64,000 nucleotides of DNA from CAYNHZ01 sp964397445 (GTDB lineage: Bacteria > Bacteroidota > Bacteroidia > Bacteroidales > UBA932), in contig CAYNHZ010000002.1 of the NCBI GenBank assembly GCA_964397445.1, positions 496,001 through 560,000 of the forward strand, in the 5' to 3' direction. Positions 18,447 through 27,329 of the stretch are shown here, in pieces. Position 1 is the stretch's first letter, and the number at the start of each line of letters is the position of its first letter. The translations under genes and the position numbers were made by a program. Under the pieces are notes generated by a model. That model was not told the origin of the DNA. It was given only the letters and a program-made list of their open reading frames with translations, and made no database searches.

Positions 18447-20792
18447 TTAGAAGTTAAAACCAATGTTGAGATAAAGACCGAGTTTTTTAGAGAGAGTTGA
18501 CCAATGAAAATCCAAACTAAGAGGTCCTATAATAGAGTCGTAAGAGTAACCTAATGCAGCGCCAAAATGATTGAGGGAATAATCATTAACAAAATAACTT
18601 TTTACTGTGTCAGACTCTCTGCAATAGTTAAAAATACCTGTTACATAGTGCTTCTTATAAACATTAAACCTAAAATCAGATCTTAGGACAGTTGCAAAAT
18701 TAAGAAGCATCTCAGGGTGATTAATCCCAACAAAAGGGATCTGCTGACTAAAATATCTACCCGGTAAATAGCCACCCATCAAATTGTTGTAAGGAGAGGG
18801 AATAACAGGTCCTATCAATACCCTTGCATAAACTTGAGGAACAATGGTAAATCGGTTTTTAAACATAGAAATATATGACTCAAAATTGAGAGCTATTATT
18901 CCTACGTGATGGAATTTATTGGTCTCAAATGCTTTGAACTTCCAATCCCCACGCACATTGATTCTTACCCCTTTAGTAGCATAATACCCTTTATCCAAAT
19001 TGTCAAAATTGAGGTTTGCGAATACGCCGAGATAATCACCTTTAAGAGATGGACCATCAGCTTCATCGATTGAATCATCTATAAAATTGGAAAGGAGGTG
19101 TTTAAAATACATATCTTCAAAACGTAATCCCACACTTGTATTGAAATATCGGGAATGGATCTCAGAGAAGTATGCCTCCGCATTGTGCTTGTAGTATAGC
19201 ATATTTGTGGATATTTTTCCATCATCATATAGATTCATCTCTGACTTTTTGAAATTGTATGCCAAGCTGAATCTTGGAAAATTTCTCGGTACAAATGTTA
19301 ATGTAGCATTAGCCCAAGGATTGTAACTCAGTCTTGATGATACATCAAATTTAACTCCTCTGATTTTCTGATCATTGAACCCTATTTTAAGCAATATGGC
19401 CGCAGTCTCCTGTGAATCGAATCTAAATCCGAATCCAAAACTGTGTGGGTTTGCCGGGACAAATTTTATGTTAATATTATATGAAGACTCCTCAATATTT
19501 TCATCAGAGAGGGTATATGTTATAGAGGAGAAGCAATTTGTTCCATAAAACAATGCTATTGCATTATCAATATCCTTTCCCAATATTTTCTTTCCACTCA
19601 TAAGTTTTGTCTTTTTCAAGAGCCATAAACCATCCTTTTGGTTTATTCCGGTCACCGAGATTGAGGCCAATTTTACAGAATCTTCCGATAGGTTTTTAGC
19701 AGAAGGTGCATTTAGAATTTTTGAATTTTTGCCATAAGAGTTTAACTTGTTTTTGAGTTCCATTAGATGCTCTTTTTCTTCTAAAGCAGCCATATACCCC
19801 CTTTTGATCAGGGTATCAATACTTTCGTTTTCAAAACTCATTGTCCCATATCCGGTCATATCGGGGTGGATATAGATATCACACATTTTTTTATTTTCTT
19901 CCCTCTTTCCATTTGTAACCATACCCATTAATTGTCCAAGTAGTTCGGGCAAAGAGTTTATCTGATCTGCATTCTTTTTTTTATCACTTGAAACTTCTAC
20001 ACCAATGATAAAGTCTGCCCCCATTTTTTTACAAATATCTACCGGGAAGTTATTTATCATCCCCCCATCAACCAAAACTTTATCTCCTATTCTTACCGGC
20101 GCAAAAACACCGGGAATAGCCATACTTGCCCTCATTGCATAAGCAATTCTCCCATCTCTTAACACCTCTTGCTCCCCTGTCACCACATTTGCAGCAACGC
20201 AAGCAAAAGGGATGGGTAATTTATCAAAACTTATTGAATCTTGATAACCCACACAGAGGCTGTTAAATAGATTTAGAATATTATTACCCGTAATAAAGCC
20301 CCCGGGCAAAGAACTTATAAAAACATTTTTATCGTTACGCTCACTTTCCTTCATTTTCCTATCATCCGCAATTCCCTTTTTAATCGCTTCCGGTGTGCTG
20401 AAAGGGATTGATAAAAGGTATGAATTCATATTGATTTTATCCTCAAAAGAGAGCTCTTTACGAGCAACTTTATCACTCATATATACAGACCAATCCATAT
20501 TGCTGATAAGAGAATCTAACTCTATAGGGGTATAGCCAAGAGAGTATAATCCCCCTATTATAGATCCCATACTAGTACCTGCCACATAATCAACAGGTAT
20601 CCCCATCTCCTCAATAAGTTTAAGAACCCCAATGTGTGCAGAACCCTTTGCTCCACCTCCCGATAAAACCACTCCGACTTTAGGTCTTCTATTTTTAGAA
20701 GAAGCAGAATTTAAATAAGAATCGGAAGAAGCAAAAAGTGATAAGGAGAAAAGAAAAAAAGTAAAAAGGGTTACTAATTTGATTTTTTTCAT
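18447..20792 (-). CDS. Patatin-like phospholipase fused to an Omp85-type outer-membrane barrel
   Basis: A 781-aa protein with a signal peptide (about residues 1-22). The patatin domain (about 38-330) carries an oxyanion loop in VVLSGGGAKGSAH, nucleophile Ser in GTSMGS (near 77) and catalytic Asp in VDGGMINNFP (near 243). A POTRA-like segment covers about 375-450, and the rest is beta-strand rich and ends in aromatic FNF, as in BamA/Omp85 barrels. This is the PlpD-like type: a lipase carried through or held by its own barrel. The substrate is probably phospholipid at the cell surface (inference). It lies 20 bp after rlmN and 5 bp before recX. Confidence 0.92.
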   Translation of the reverse strand: MKKIKLVTLFTFFLFSLSLFASSDSYLNSASSKNRRPKVGVVLSGGGAKGSAHIGVLKLIEEMGIPVDYVAGTSMGSIIGGLYSLGYTPIELDSLISNMDWSVYMSDKVARKELSFEDKINMNSYLLSIPFSTPEAIKKGIADDRKMKESERNDKNVFISSLPGGFITGNNILNLFNSLCVGYQDSISFDKLPIPFACVAANVVTGEQEVLRDGRIAYAMRASMAIPGVFAPVRIGDKVLVDGGMINNFPVDICKKMGADFIIGVEVSSDKKKNADQINSLPELLGQLMGMVTNGKREENKKMCDIYIHPDMTGYGTMSFENESIDTLIKRGYMAALEEKEHLMELKNKLNSYGKNSKILNAPSAKNLSEDSVKLASISVTGINQKDGLWLLKKTKLMSGKKILGKDIDNAIALFYGTNCFSSITYTLSDENIEESSYNINIKFVPANPHSFGFGFRFDSQETAAILLKIGFNDQKIRGVKFDVSSRLSYNPWANATLTFVPRNFPRFSLAYNFKKSEMNLYDDGKISTNMLYYKHNAEAYFSEIHSRYFNTSVGLRFEDMYFKHLLSNFIDDSIDEADGPSLKGDYLGVFANLNFDNLDKGYYATKGVRINVRGDWKFKAFETNKFHHVGIIALNFESYISMFKNRFTIVPQVYARVLIGPVIPSPYNNLMGGYLPGRYFSQQIPFVGINHPEMLLNFATVLRSDFRFNVYKKHYVTGIFNYCRESDTVKSYFVNDYSLNHFGAALGYSYDSIIGPLSLDFHWSTLSKKLGLYLNIGFNF

Positions 20793-20812
20793 CTTTTTTA
20801 TAGTATTAGTTG

Positions 20813-21868
20813 TTAATGAGTAATATTATCTTTACCACTAAGCATCCCGCAGGCTGCCAAAATATCCTCCCCTCTTGATGCCCTTATTGTAGCAACAATA
20901 CCCGCACTGACGAGTCTATCTCTGAATATCTCCATTATTTGTAGTGGTGACGAAGAGAGATCCGACTCTGGGATTTTATGAAATCTTATAAGATTAACCC
21001 TGCATTCCAACCCCTTCAGTACCCTTACTAACTTATCTGCGTGTTGTTTTGAGTCATTTATCCCGGAAAACATTATATACTCAAAACTAACCCTTCGCTG
21101 TCCGGTAAAATCGTATCTTTTGATTAAATCTATACTCTTTTCGATAGGGAATGCACTTTCCATAGGCATAAGGATATTCCTTTGGTCGGGAAATGGATTG
21201 TGAATACTTATTGCAAGGTGGCACGAACAGGTCTCCAAAAAAGATTGTAAAGGGGAGACATTACCACTAATATCTTTATTAAGACCTATTGTTGAGAGAG
21301 TTATCCTTTTAGGGCTCCATCCTAATCCCCAATCTGATGTGAGTATCTCGATTACATTCTTAACATTTTGCCAATTATCCAATGGTTCCCCCATCCCCAT
21401 AAACACTGCATTTGTAAGGAGATCAGACTCATCAATCTCAAAAAACTGAGAAATAATCTCCCCCGGTGTGAGATTTCCGTTAAAACCCTGCCTTCCGGTC
21501 ATACAAAATTTGCACCCCATTCGACAGCCGATTTGAGAAGAGACACATATTGTATATCTCTCTCTGTCAGGGATCATTACAGCCTCTATACCCTCGGAAG
21601 ATGACGATTTGGAACCCTCTGTCTTGAAAAGATACTTTTTGGTACCATCTTCGGAAGCCACCATTTTTGAATAGGTGATTCTTCCGACAACATAATGCTC
21701 CGATAATTTCTGACGTGATTGTTTGGATAGATTAGTCATCTCCTCTATGGTTTTTACCTTTTTTTTATAGAGCCATTCAGAAATTTGTTTTGCTGTAAAG
21801 GTCGGAAAACCAAGAGAATCTGTAATAGACTTCAATTCTGTAAGTGTTTTTCCTATTAATTTATCCAT
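20813..21868 (-). CDS. rlmN: Dual-specificity 23S rRNA / tRNA adenosine-C2 methyltransferase (radical SAM)
   Basis: A 351-aa protein of normal RlmN length. The radical-SAM motif is CRMGCKFC (CxxxCxxC, near residue 115). GMGEPLDNW (near 159) binds SAM. The C-terminal RASRGEDILAACG holds the Cys that carries the methyl intermediate, and an upstream Cys (in SQIGCRMGC) precedes the cluster motif. It methylates A2503 of 23S rRNA and A37 of some tRNAs, which affects translational accuracy. It is the first gene of the minus-strand run ending near 14.2 kb. Its ATG lies only 4 nt after a TACATTTG element. Confidence 0.95.
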   Translation of the reverse strand: MDKLIGKTLTELKSITDSLGFPTFTAKQISEWLYKKKVKTIEEMTNLSKQSRQKLSEHYVVGRITYSKMVASEDGTKKYLFKTEGSKSSSSEGIEAVMIPDRERYTICVSSQIGCRMGCKFCMTGRQGFNGNLTPGEIISQFFEIDESDLLTNAVFMGMGEPLDNWQNVKNVIEILTSDWGLGWSPKRITLSTIGLNKDISGNVSPLQSFLETCSCHLAISIHNPFPDQRNILMPMESAFPIEKSIDLIKRYDFTGQRRVSFEYIMFSGINDSKQHADKLVRVLKGLECRVNLIRFHKIPESDLSSSPLQIMEIFRDRLVSAGIVATIRASRGEDILAACGMLSGKDNITH

Positions 21869-21872
21869 ATCG

Positions 21873-21880
21873 CAAATGTA
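21873..21880 (-). promoter_or_regulatory. -7 element with very short leader before rlmN
   Basis: Reads TACATTTG on the minus strand and ends 4 nt before the rlmN ATG. This implies a leaderless or nearly leaderless transcript if it is the real promoter. No clear -33 TTTG at the usual spacing. Confidence 0.45.
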
Positions 21881-21895
21881 GAAAAAAAGTCTTAA

Positions 21896-21931
21896 TTTGA
21901 TGTCTGTTACTTATTAATTTCACTACCTTTG
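21896..21931 (+). promoter_or_regulatory. recA promoter (TTTG ... TACCTTTG)
   Basis: TACCTTTG at 21924-21931 matches the -7 consensus. TTTG at 21896-21899 is a possible -33 element, with a slightly long 24-nt spacer. It lies 51 nt before the recA ATG. I saw no clear LexA-type operator. Confidence 0.5.
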
Positions 21932-21982
21932 CAAAAGGGGGCAGGATAGCCTCTATATACTAATTATCTAAAAATAAATTTT

Positions 21983-23014
21983 ATGGCGAAAGAGATTGAA
22001 GAAAAGGATGGTACGGTAAACAACGCAGCCAAACTAAAAGCCTTACAGGCAACACTTGACAAAATTGAAAAAGATTACGGGAAAGGGACGATTATGAAGA
22101 TGGGAGATCAGCCTACTTGGGAAGTTTCCACAATCAAGTCGGGATCGATATCTCTTGACCATGCACTCGGAATAGGTGGTTATCCTAAAGGGAGGGTTAT
22201 TGAGATTTATGGGCCCGAATCAAGCGGAAAGACAACACTCGCTATTCACGCAATAGCAGAGGCACAGAAAAATGGTGGGATAGCTGCAATAATCGATGCC
22301 GAGCACGCATTTGATCGTACTTATGCAAAGAATCTCGGAGTTAATGTTGATACTCTGCTCATTTCACAACCGGACAATGGTGAACAAGCATTGGAAATTG
22401 CTGATAACCTCATAAGGAGCGGTGCTATAGATATCATTGTGATAGACTCTGTTGCAGCTCTCACCCCAAAAGCTGAAATTGAGGGCGAGATGGGAGATTC
22501 CAAAATGGGATTGCAGGCAAGATTGATGAGTCAGGCTCTTCGTAAATTGACTGCAAATATCAGTAAAACAAATACTTGCTGTATATTCATCAATCAGTTG
22601 CGTGATAAGATCGGCGTTATGTTTGGAAACCCTGAGACGACTACTGGGGGAAATGCCCTTAAATTTTATGCCTCTGTCAGGGTAGATGTAAGGAAGATCA
22701 CACAAATAAAAGATGGTGAAGATGCTACTGGTAACCGCACAAGGGCGAAAATTGTCAAGAACAAAATGGCTCCACCTTTCAAAAAGGCGGAGTTTGATAT
22801 AGTTTTTGGTGAAGGTATCTCCAAGATCGGAGAGATTATCGACTTAGGTGTTGAATTGGAAATTATTAAAAAAAGCGGCTCTTGGTTTAGTTATGGTGAA
22901 ACAAAACTTTCACAAGGGCGTGAAGCTGTAAAAGTTCTATTAACCGATAATGTTGAGCTTGCCTCTGAGATTGAAGCTAAAGTGAGAGAGGCTCTAAAAA
23001 ATGTTAAGGATTAA
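21983..23014 (+). CDS. recA: Recombinase A
   Basis: A 343-aa RecA with Walker A GPESSGKTT (near residue 75), Walker B-like IDIIVIDSVAAL (near 149), the L1 loop region around EMGDSKMGLQARLMSQALRK, and FINQLRDKIGVMFGNPETTTGG (L2, split here only by my reading). It forms filaments on single-stranded DNA, drives homologous recombination and triggers LexA cleavage where LexA exists. It starts the recA-trpS-dnaG group; trpS follows by 41 bp. The opposite-strand rlmN run begins just upstream, and recX lies within it. Confidence 0.98.
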   Translation: MAKEIEEKDGTVNNAAKLKALQATLDKIEKDYGKGTIMKMGDQPTWEVSTIKSGSISLDHALGIGGYPKGRVIEIYGPESSGKTTLAIHAIAEAQKNGGIAAIIDAEHAFDRTYAKNLGVNVDTLLISQPDNGEQALEIADNLIRSGAIDIIVIDSVAALTPKAEIEGEMGDSKMGLQARLMSQALRKLTANISKTNTCCIFINQLRDKIGVMFGNPETTTGGNALKFYASVRVDVRKITQIKDGEDATGNRTRAKIVKNKMAPPFKKAEFDIVFGEGISKIGEIIDLGVELEIIKKSGSWFSYGETKLSQGREAVKVLLTDNVELASEIEAKVREALKNVKD

Positions 23015-23055
23015 TTGTAATAGTGTTGGTTTTTTATAAATAAACAATAATTGAG

Positions 23056-24045
23056 ATGGAAATAGTTCTAAGCGGTATTCGTTCTACAGGGCATCTGCAT
23101 TTGGGTAATTATTTTGGTGCACTTCGTAACTTTGTTAAAATTCAAGACACTTACAAATGCTTTTTCTTCATTGCAGACCTGCATTCTCTTACTACACATC
23201 CTCATCCTGACGACTTTCACTCTTCTGTTAAAATAATATTGTCCGAGTACTTGGCTTCAGGATTAGATCCCGAAAAAGCTACTCTTTTCGTACAGAGTGA
23301 TGTTCCTGAGGTGAGTGAGCTATATGTTCTTCTAAATATGTTGGCCTACAAGGGAGAGATGGAGAGGACAGCTTCATTTAAAGATAAAGTGAGACTAAAT
23401 CCCGAAAATGTGAATACCGGACTTCTAACCTACCCCGTACTTATGGCTTCGGATATTCTAATTCATAGGTCAAACTATGTTCCTGTAGGAAAAGATCAAG
23501 AGCAGCATTTAGAGATAGCAAGGGTTCTCGCACGCCGTTTCAATGCGATGTATAATGTAGATCTATTCCCTGAGCCTCAAGCATTTAATTTTGGTAAAGA
23601 TCTTATAAAAGTACCTGGACTCGATGGAAGTGGCAAGATGGGGAAAAGTGAGGGAAATGGGATTTATCTTTATGATGACGAGAAAAGCATACATAAAAAG
23701 GTGATGAAAGCGGTTACAGACTCAGGCCCAACTGTCCCTAATAGCGTTATGCCGGAAGTTATACAAAATCTCTTTACATTGATGGATCTTGTATCCGAAC
23801 CATCTACTATTGAATATTTTAAGGAGCAATACAACAATTGCTCTATCCGCTACGGAGATCTCAAAAAACAACTTGCAACAGATATATGCAAATACACCCT
23901 ACCAATAAAAGAGAGGATAGATGAGATATATAATGATGAGGCATATTTGCACAGAGTAACAACTATCGGGACCGAAAGGGCCCGAGAAAGTGCATCGGCA
24001 ACTCTTAAATTAGCTAAGAAAGCGGTTGGATTTCGTTCATTCTAA
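23056..24045 (+). CDS. trpS: Tryptophanyl-tRNA synthetase
   Basis: A 329-aa class I synthetase of normal length. The HIGH-type motif is GHLHLGNYFGA (near residue 13) and the KMSKS-type motif is GKMGKSEGNGI (near 195). PVLMASDILIH (near 131) and GKDQEQHLEIAR match TrpRS active-site segments. It charges tRNA-Trp in the cytoplasm. It is followed 5 bp later by dnaG, so the two are probably co-transcribed with recA. I saw no leader peptide or T-box in the short upstream gap. Confidence 0.97.
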   Translation: MEIVLSGIRSTGHLHLGNYFGALRNFVKIQDTYKCFFFIADLHSLTTHPHPDDFHSSVKIILSEYLASGLDPEKATLFVQSDVPEVSELYVLLNMLAYKGEMERTASFKDKVRLNPENVNTGLLTYPVLMASDILIHRSNYVPVGKDQEQHLEIARVLARRFNAMYNVDLFPEPQAFNFGKDLIKVPGLDGSGKMGKSEGNGIYLYDDEKSIHKKVMKAVTDSGPTVPNSVMPEVIQNLFTLMDLVSEPSTIEYFKEQYNNCSIRYGDLKKQLATDICKYTLPIKERIDEIYNDEAYLHRVTTIGTERARESASATLKLAKKAVGFRSF

Positions 24046-24050
24046 TCGTT

Positions 24051-26015
24051 ATGATAGATCGTGGCACAGTTGATAGGATACTTGATGCGACAGAAATTGT
24101 CGATGTTATAAGTGACTTTGTTTCACTCAAAAGACGTGGAGCCAATTACATCGCTTGTTGCCCATTTCACAATGAAAAAACCCCCTCTTTTTCTGTATCT
24201 CCGAGCAAGGGAATCTTCAAATGCTTCGGCTGCGGAAAAGCCGGAAGTGCTGTCACTTTTATTATGGAACACGAACAAATGACATATAATGAAGCACTTA
24301 AATATCTTGGAAAGAAATATGGTATAGAAGTTAGAGAGAAAGAGGAGAGTGAGGAGGATATTCAAGAGAGATTGCGTCACGAATCTCTTCTTGTAGTTTC
24401 CGAATTTGCTCAAAAATATTTTGCCGACACTATGTGGAACACAGAGGTTGGTAAGGCGGTAGGTTTGAACTATTTCAAACAAGCAAGGGGATTTTCGCAA
24501 GAGATTATTAATAAATTCGGACTTGGATATGCACCTGACGCAAAAAGGATAAGTCGGGAACATTCTATATCTTCCCTCTCAGAGGAAGCCCTCAAACAGG
24601 GGTATAAAAGGGAGTTTCTCATCTCTACCGGGCTGAGCATTGAGCGACCAGGGGGAGAATTAGTAGATAAGTTTTATGATCGTGTGATGTTCCCCATCCA
24701 CTCAATAAGTGGTAGGGTTATTGCCTTTGGGGGGCGAACATTACTTTCAGACAAAAGCGTATCAAAGTATGTAAATTCACCCGAGAGTGATATTTATCAC
24801 AAAAGCAAATCATTATACGGCATTTATTTCGCGAAATCGTCGATTGTTTCTCATCAAAAGTGCTACTTAGTAGAAGGTTACACAGATGTTATCTCTTTTC
24901 ATCAAGCAGGTGTTGAAAATGTAGTATCTTCTTCTGGTACATCACTGACTGTCGAACAGATACGACTTATCAAGAGATTCACCAATAAGGTCACTGTTCT
25001 TTATGACGGTGATTTTGCAGGGATAAAGGCCTCTATTAGGGGTATCGATATGCTAATTGAAGAGGGGCTTGATGTGAAAGCTGCCCTGTTTCCTCAAGGA
25101 GATGATCCCGATTCTTTTGCAAGGAGTCACACGAAAGAGGAGATAACAGATTTTCTCAACAATGCAGAGACCGATTTTATCTCATTTAAATACAATATAC
25201 TTTCAAAAGATATTTCGAAAGATCCTTTTAAAAAAGCCGATTTGATAAAAGAGATTGTAAGAACCATCTCTCTGATACCTGACCAAATTATTCGTTCAGT
25301 ATATATTGAGGAGACCTCTCGCAAACTCGACATAAAACAAGAGATGCTTGTTCACGAGGTTGGTAAAATTCGTAAACATTCTCAAGCCACCCCTACCCCA
25401 TATCAATTCAATAATAATGAGGAAATTAGTGAAAATGAGAACAATGTAACACCTATACTTATTCCTTGTGAAAAAGAGCTATTATATTATCTCATTAAAT
25501 TCGGCAAAGCCAAAATGGATTTTGAAGAGCACAATTTGTACGGAGCCGAAAAACCATTAACAGAGATTACAGTCTCCCAATTTATTGCAACTGAGCTTAA
25601 AAATGACGATCTGGAATTTTTAAATACACTTTATAAAAGAATTTTCGATCTGTATTACAAATACGAATCTGAAGAGGATGATAATGACAAAATACTTCGC
25701 AGATTTGTTAATAACGAAGATAAAGAGATAATAAAGGCAGTATTAGATATTGTTTATGAAGAATATACAATAAACGTGAAAGAGTTTAAGAGATCATTAA
25801 TACCCGAAATAAATGTACTTGGAAGCGTTGTCCCAAAAGCAATACTTATATACAAGTCAAAAATCACAGAGCACACCTACAATCTCATAATGAGCCAACT
25901 ACAACGCGCACAAAAAGATGGAGATATTGAGTTACAACAAGAGTTAATGAAGCAAATAAAAATACTAATGATGGTCAAGAATCAATTTTCTAAGGAATTG
26001 AACAGATTGTTTTAA
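24051..26015 (+). CDS. dnaG: DNA primase
   Basis: A 654-aa primase with the CHC2 zinc finger at about residues 36-66 (Cys and His in ACCPFHNEKTPSF, then CFGCGKAG) and the catalytic core with YGIYFAK. The TOPRIM domain carries CYLVEGYTDV (metal-binding Glu, near 273) and YDGDFAG (Asp pair, near 324). The C-terminal third is the helicase-interacting part. It makes RNA primers for lagging-strand synthesis. The region just downstream holds only a decayed opposite-strand gene. Confidence 0.97.
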   Translation: MIDRGTVDRILDATEIVDVISDFVSLKRRGANYIACCPFHNEKTPSFSVSPSKGIFKCFGCGKAGSAVTFIMEHEQMTYNEALKYLGKKYGIEVREKEESEEDIQERLRHESLLVVSEFAQKYFADTMWNTEVGKAVGLNYFKQARGFSQEIINKFGLGYAPDAKRISREHSISSLSEEALKQGYKREFLISTGLSIERPGGELVDKFYDRVMFPIHSISGRVIAFGGRTLLSDKSVSKYVNSPESDIYHKSKSLYGIYFAKSSIVSHQKCYLVEGYTDVISFHQAGVENVVSSSGTSLTVEQIRLIKRFTNKVTVLYDGDFAGIKASIRGIDMLIEEGLDVKAALFPQGDDPDSFARSHTKEEITDFLNNAETDFISFKYNILSKDISKDPFKKADLIKEIVRTISLIPDQIIRSVYIEETSRKLDIKQEMLVHEVGKIRKHSQATPTPYQFNNNEEISENENNVTPILIPCEKELLYYLIKFGKAKMDFEEHNLYGAEKPLTEITVSQFIATELKNDDLEFLNTLYKRIFDLYYKYESEEDDNDKILRRFVNNEDKEIIKAVLDIVYEEYTINVKEFKRSLIPEINVLGSVVPKAILIYKSKITEHTYNLIMSQLQRAQKDGDIELQQELMKQIKILMMVKNQFSKELNRLF

Positions 26016-26129
26016 AGTAAGTATTCGGTCAGCAACTAATGCAGCGAGAGTGGTCAAATATTGGGCGCCTAATAGTGTGACGATCAAGGGTTTCCAGCTC
26101 ACGGATATTAAAGAGGTCGCTTCATTCGA

Positions 26130-26814
26130 AAAAATTCCAGCTATACCTGCTGCTCCTCCGTCAAGGGCTGCCTCTACAAAATAGACGCGATGATGAGTTT
26201 CGAAGGGTATGTTTCTTTCAGTTTTTTCATCCAAGCGAAGTCGAATTCGGCACTGTTTGGAGATAGTTGTTCGAGATTTTTGAAACCGATAAATGGAATT
26301 TTGCCTGGACTATGTATGTCGAATCGTGGTGACACTTCTTCTATATCGAATAAGCTAATTGTCTTAACAGAGACTCCATCCCAGCCAACATCTAATGCTC
26401 TGGAACACATTTCATACGAATTTGAAATGACCGAAGAGCCTAATACAAAAGGATTTTCACATCGTACACCGCAAAAATCTACAGCCAAAGAAGGAAGCTG
26501 AGATCTGTCACTTCGTTCAGACTGACAAGGATGCTCCTGTTGCCGTAAGGTAGAGTTATCCGTGAAGGCTAAGCGAAGCATCTCCCCTACCACAACTGGG
26601 ATATCCACCGCCCGATCGACCTTCCCCCGATTACAAACTTTCATACAGTTCTGCCCTTTGCAGCCCTCACACTCTCAATCAAGAATCCGAGCCACAGCCC
26701 CTCGAAAGTTATTAAACCTCAGCGACCGAATAATAGTAGCAATGTCCATTCTTTTCAAGCTGTCGAACAAGGCGCATCGTAACACAAAAGGCACCTCTCC
26801 GCCTCTCCTTCCAT
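26130..26814 (-). pseudogene. Decayed PreA-like dihydropyrimidine/dihydroorotate dehydrogenase gene
   Basis: The minus strand from an ATG at 26814 reads MEGEAERCLLCYDAPCSTA and then a TGA. A different frame continues with KRMDIATIIRSLRFNNF, a second TGA follows ILD, and the same frame resumes with ECEGCKGQNCMKVCNRGK. These are pieces of the N-terminal ferredoxin-like domain of PreA/PreT-type enzymes. The dehydrogenase part follows (AVDFCGVRCENPFVLG, VSVKTISLF, VGW, IPFIGFKNLEQ) and ends at a stop after LIIASIL near 26174. One frame over, EAALDGGAAGIAGI appears, which normally lies some 70 residues later, so an internal deletion with frameshift is likely. The C-terminus cannot be recognised. 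The intact enzyme would act in pyrimidine reduction; this copy cannot. Confidence 0.8.
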
Positions 26815-27030
26815 ATAAATATTTAAAAATTTCATATTACTATTTGTTTAACGGCTATAAAATTACAAAACATTTCTATTGCTGTAGACGAAAAAAAGAA
26901 AAAAGAATTGGTAGGTTTGTTGCTGTTTAAATCAAAAGTTTATCTACAAGGACAAATATATTACGACTATGGGAAATAAACCTTTTATATTTGGAGTGGA
27001 CTTCTCAAAAAATTTAAGTTATTCATAAAA
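26815..27030 (+). other. Non-coding gap between the pseudogene and the AT-rich island
   Basis: No gene is supported here. A 19-codon reading frame at 26969-27028 (MGNKPFIFGVDFSKNL) faintly resembles the start of archaeal-type AAA ATPases of Bacteroidetes and could be a remnant. A stray TATATTTG occurs at 26986-26993. Confidence 0.4.
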
Positions 27031-27060
27031 TTTGTTTTTATAAATAAATATATATATTTG
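27031..27060 (+). promoter_or_regulatory. Promoter of the small-peptide/GLPGLI operon
   Basis: TTTG at 27031-27034 and TATATTTG at 27053-27060, with an 18-nt spacer, fit the Bacteroidetes -33/-7 consensus. The first ATG is 23 nt downstream, at 27084. No operator was recognised. Confidence 0.6.
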
Positions 27061-27083
27061 CAAAACACTTAGAACTATTAATT

Positions 27084-27326
27084 ATGAATAAAAAATTAAA
27101 CTCCAAATGGCTGATTATCTCAATCAGTTTAAATGTTGTAACAATTGCAACATTTTTCCTAATACCAGAAAAAGTTGATGCTTGGTGTATCTTGAATCGA
27201 GGTGGATATATACTTGAATGCACCGGCGATAGTGGGTCTTGTTTATTTTTAGGCCCAAATGGAGAAAGGGACATCTGTTCAGGTAATAAGGCAGCTGTCA
27301 CACCTCCTTCACAATCAACTGAATAG
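27084..27326 (+). CDS. Small exported four-cysteine peptide (NVEALA-like candidate)
   Basis: An 80-aa product with a Lys-rich start, one hydrophobic segment (about residues 9-27) and then a short soluble part. That part holds four Cys (about residues 34, 46, 52 and 65, in AWCILN, LECTG, GSCLF and DICSG) with Gly- and Pro-rich spacing and a hydrophilic tail ending SQSTE. The KVDAWC segment after the hydrophobic helix recalls the NVEALA junction of Bacteroides exported peptides, which also carry Cys-rich ends and sit beside propeller lipoproteins. The match is by pattern only. It is the first gene of a five-gene operon, and the next ATG follows by 3 bp. It could equally be a novel family. Confidence 0.6.
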   Translation: MNKKLNSKWLIISISLNVVTIATFFLIPEKVDAWCILNRGGYILECTGDSGSCLFLGPNGERDICSGNKAAVTPPSQSTE

Positions 27327-27329
27327 ACA

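Noticed and set aside
26540..26814. The two in-frame TGA codons in the PreA-like remnant as selenocysteine or recoding sites
   Set aside because: There are also a frame change, a TAG and an internal deletion, no SECIS-like hairpin was seen, and the family has no Sec at these places. Decay explains all of it.
26969..27028. 19-codon frame MGNKPFIFGVDFSKNL as a gene
   Set aside because: Too short to be functional; at most a remnant of an AAA ATPase start, and the resemblance may be chance.
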